A stretch of DNA of 5,968 bases from Candidatus Omnitrophica bacterium UBA1562 (GTDB lineage: Bacteria; Omnitrophota; Gorgyraeia; Gygaellales; Profunditerraquicolaceae): NCBI GenBank assembly GCA_002322525.1, contig DCOU01000101.1, forward strand, positions 2,177 to 8,144, written 5' to 3'. The notes beneath the pieces were generated by a model. The model saw nothing but the letters and a program-made list of their open reading frames with translations, searched no databases and was not told the origin of the DNA. Both the position numbers and the translations under genes were made by a program. Of this stretch, positions 5,944 to 5,968 are shown in pieces. Every line of letters starts with the position of its first letter. Position 1 is the stretch's first letter.

Positions 5944-5968
5944 AAAGGATAGACCTTCCTATTCCTTT
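5944..5968 (+). other. Possible hairpin after the ATPase gene, at the window edge
   Basis: AAAGGATAG (5944-5952) can pair with CTA (5959-5961) and TCCTTT (5963-5968) with T5962 bulged, giving about 9 bp around ACCTTC. The window ends at the last paired base, so neither a longer stem nor a following U-tract can be seen. AAAGGA could instead serve as a ribosome site for a following gene, but no start codon is visible after it. Confidence 0.4.

Overview
The window holds five consecutive plus-strand genes for the inner-membrane platform, outer-membrane secretin and assembly ATPase of a type IV filament machine (type IV pilus or type II secretion). The order is a PilM-PilN fusion, PilO-like, PilP-like, a PilQ/GspD secretin and a PilB/GspE ATPase. 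This M-N-O-P-Q order is the classic type IV pilus order, and a pilB-like gene follows it. Several details instead recall type II secretion: a GspL-like fused PilM-PilN, a PilP-like protein with no lipobox cysteine, and a short secretin. A secretin implies an outer membrane. The low-to-moderate GC content (the first genes look clearly AT-richer than the ATPase gene), the fused pilM-pilN and the compact proteins suggest an uncultured diderm lineage of the Omnitrophota/Elusimicrobiota kind. That placement is a low-confidence guess, because no taxonomic marker is present.

Layout: 1-1545 is the PilM-PilN fusion, which starts at the first base of the window, so its promoter and ribosome site are not visible. 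1565-2086 is the PilO-like gene. 2138-2572 is the PilP-like gene, with its start moved downstream of an open frame that begins inside a hairpin. 2631-4151 is the secretin, with its start set by a perfect Shine-Dalgarno sequence. 4217-5938 is the ATPase. The last 30 bases hold a possible hairpin cut off by the window edge. Everything is on one strand with gaps of 19-65 bp, so a single operon is likely. No gene lies on the minus strand, and there is no RNA gene, mobile element or CRISPR array.

How the genes work together (family knowledge): the cytoplasmic actin-like PilM part, the PilN part and PilO form the inner-membrane ring. The PilP-like protein spans the periplasm to the secretin, which is the outer-membrane gate. 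The hexameric ATPase drives filament assembly. The platform protein PilC/GspF, a retraction ATPase and the pilins are not in the window and may lie downstream.

The most unusual content is between the genes. The gaps after the PilO-like, PilP-like and secretin genes carry strong inverted repeats without a convincing U-tract. The most striking is a perfect 40-bp palindrome centred on the secretin stop codon, which overlaps a second 11-bp-stem hairpin. A 16-codon reading frame overlaps the same stop (TAATG) and runs through both structures. It ends 15 nt before the ATPase start, which has no Shine-Dalgarno sequence. This arrangement could tune the ratio of secretin to ATPase. Within the proteins, notable points are an intact PilN INLL peptide joined to an actin-like domain whose nucleotide motifs are degraded, and a two-copy c-di-GMP-binding MshEN motif in the ATPase.
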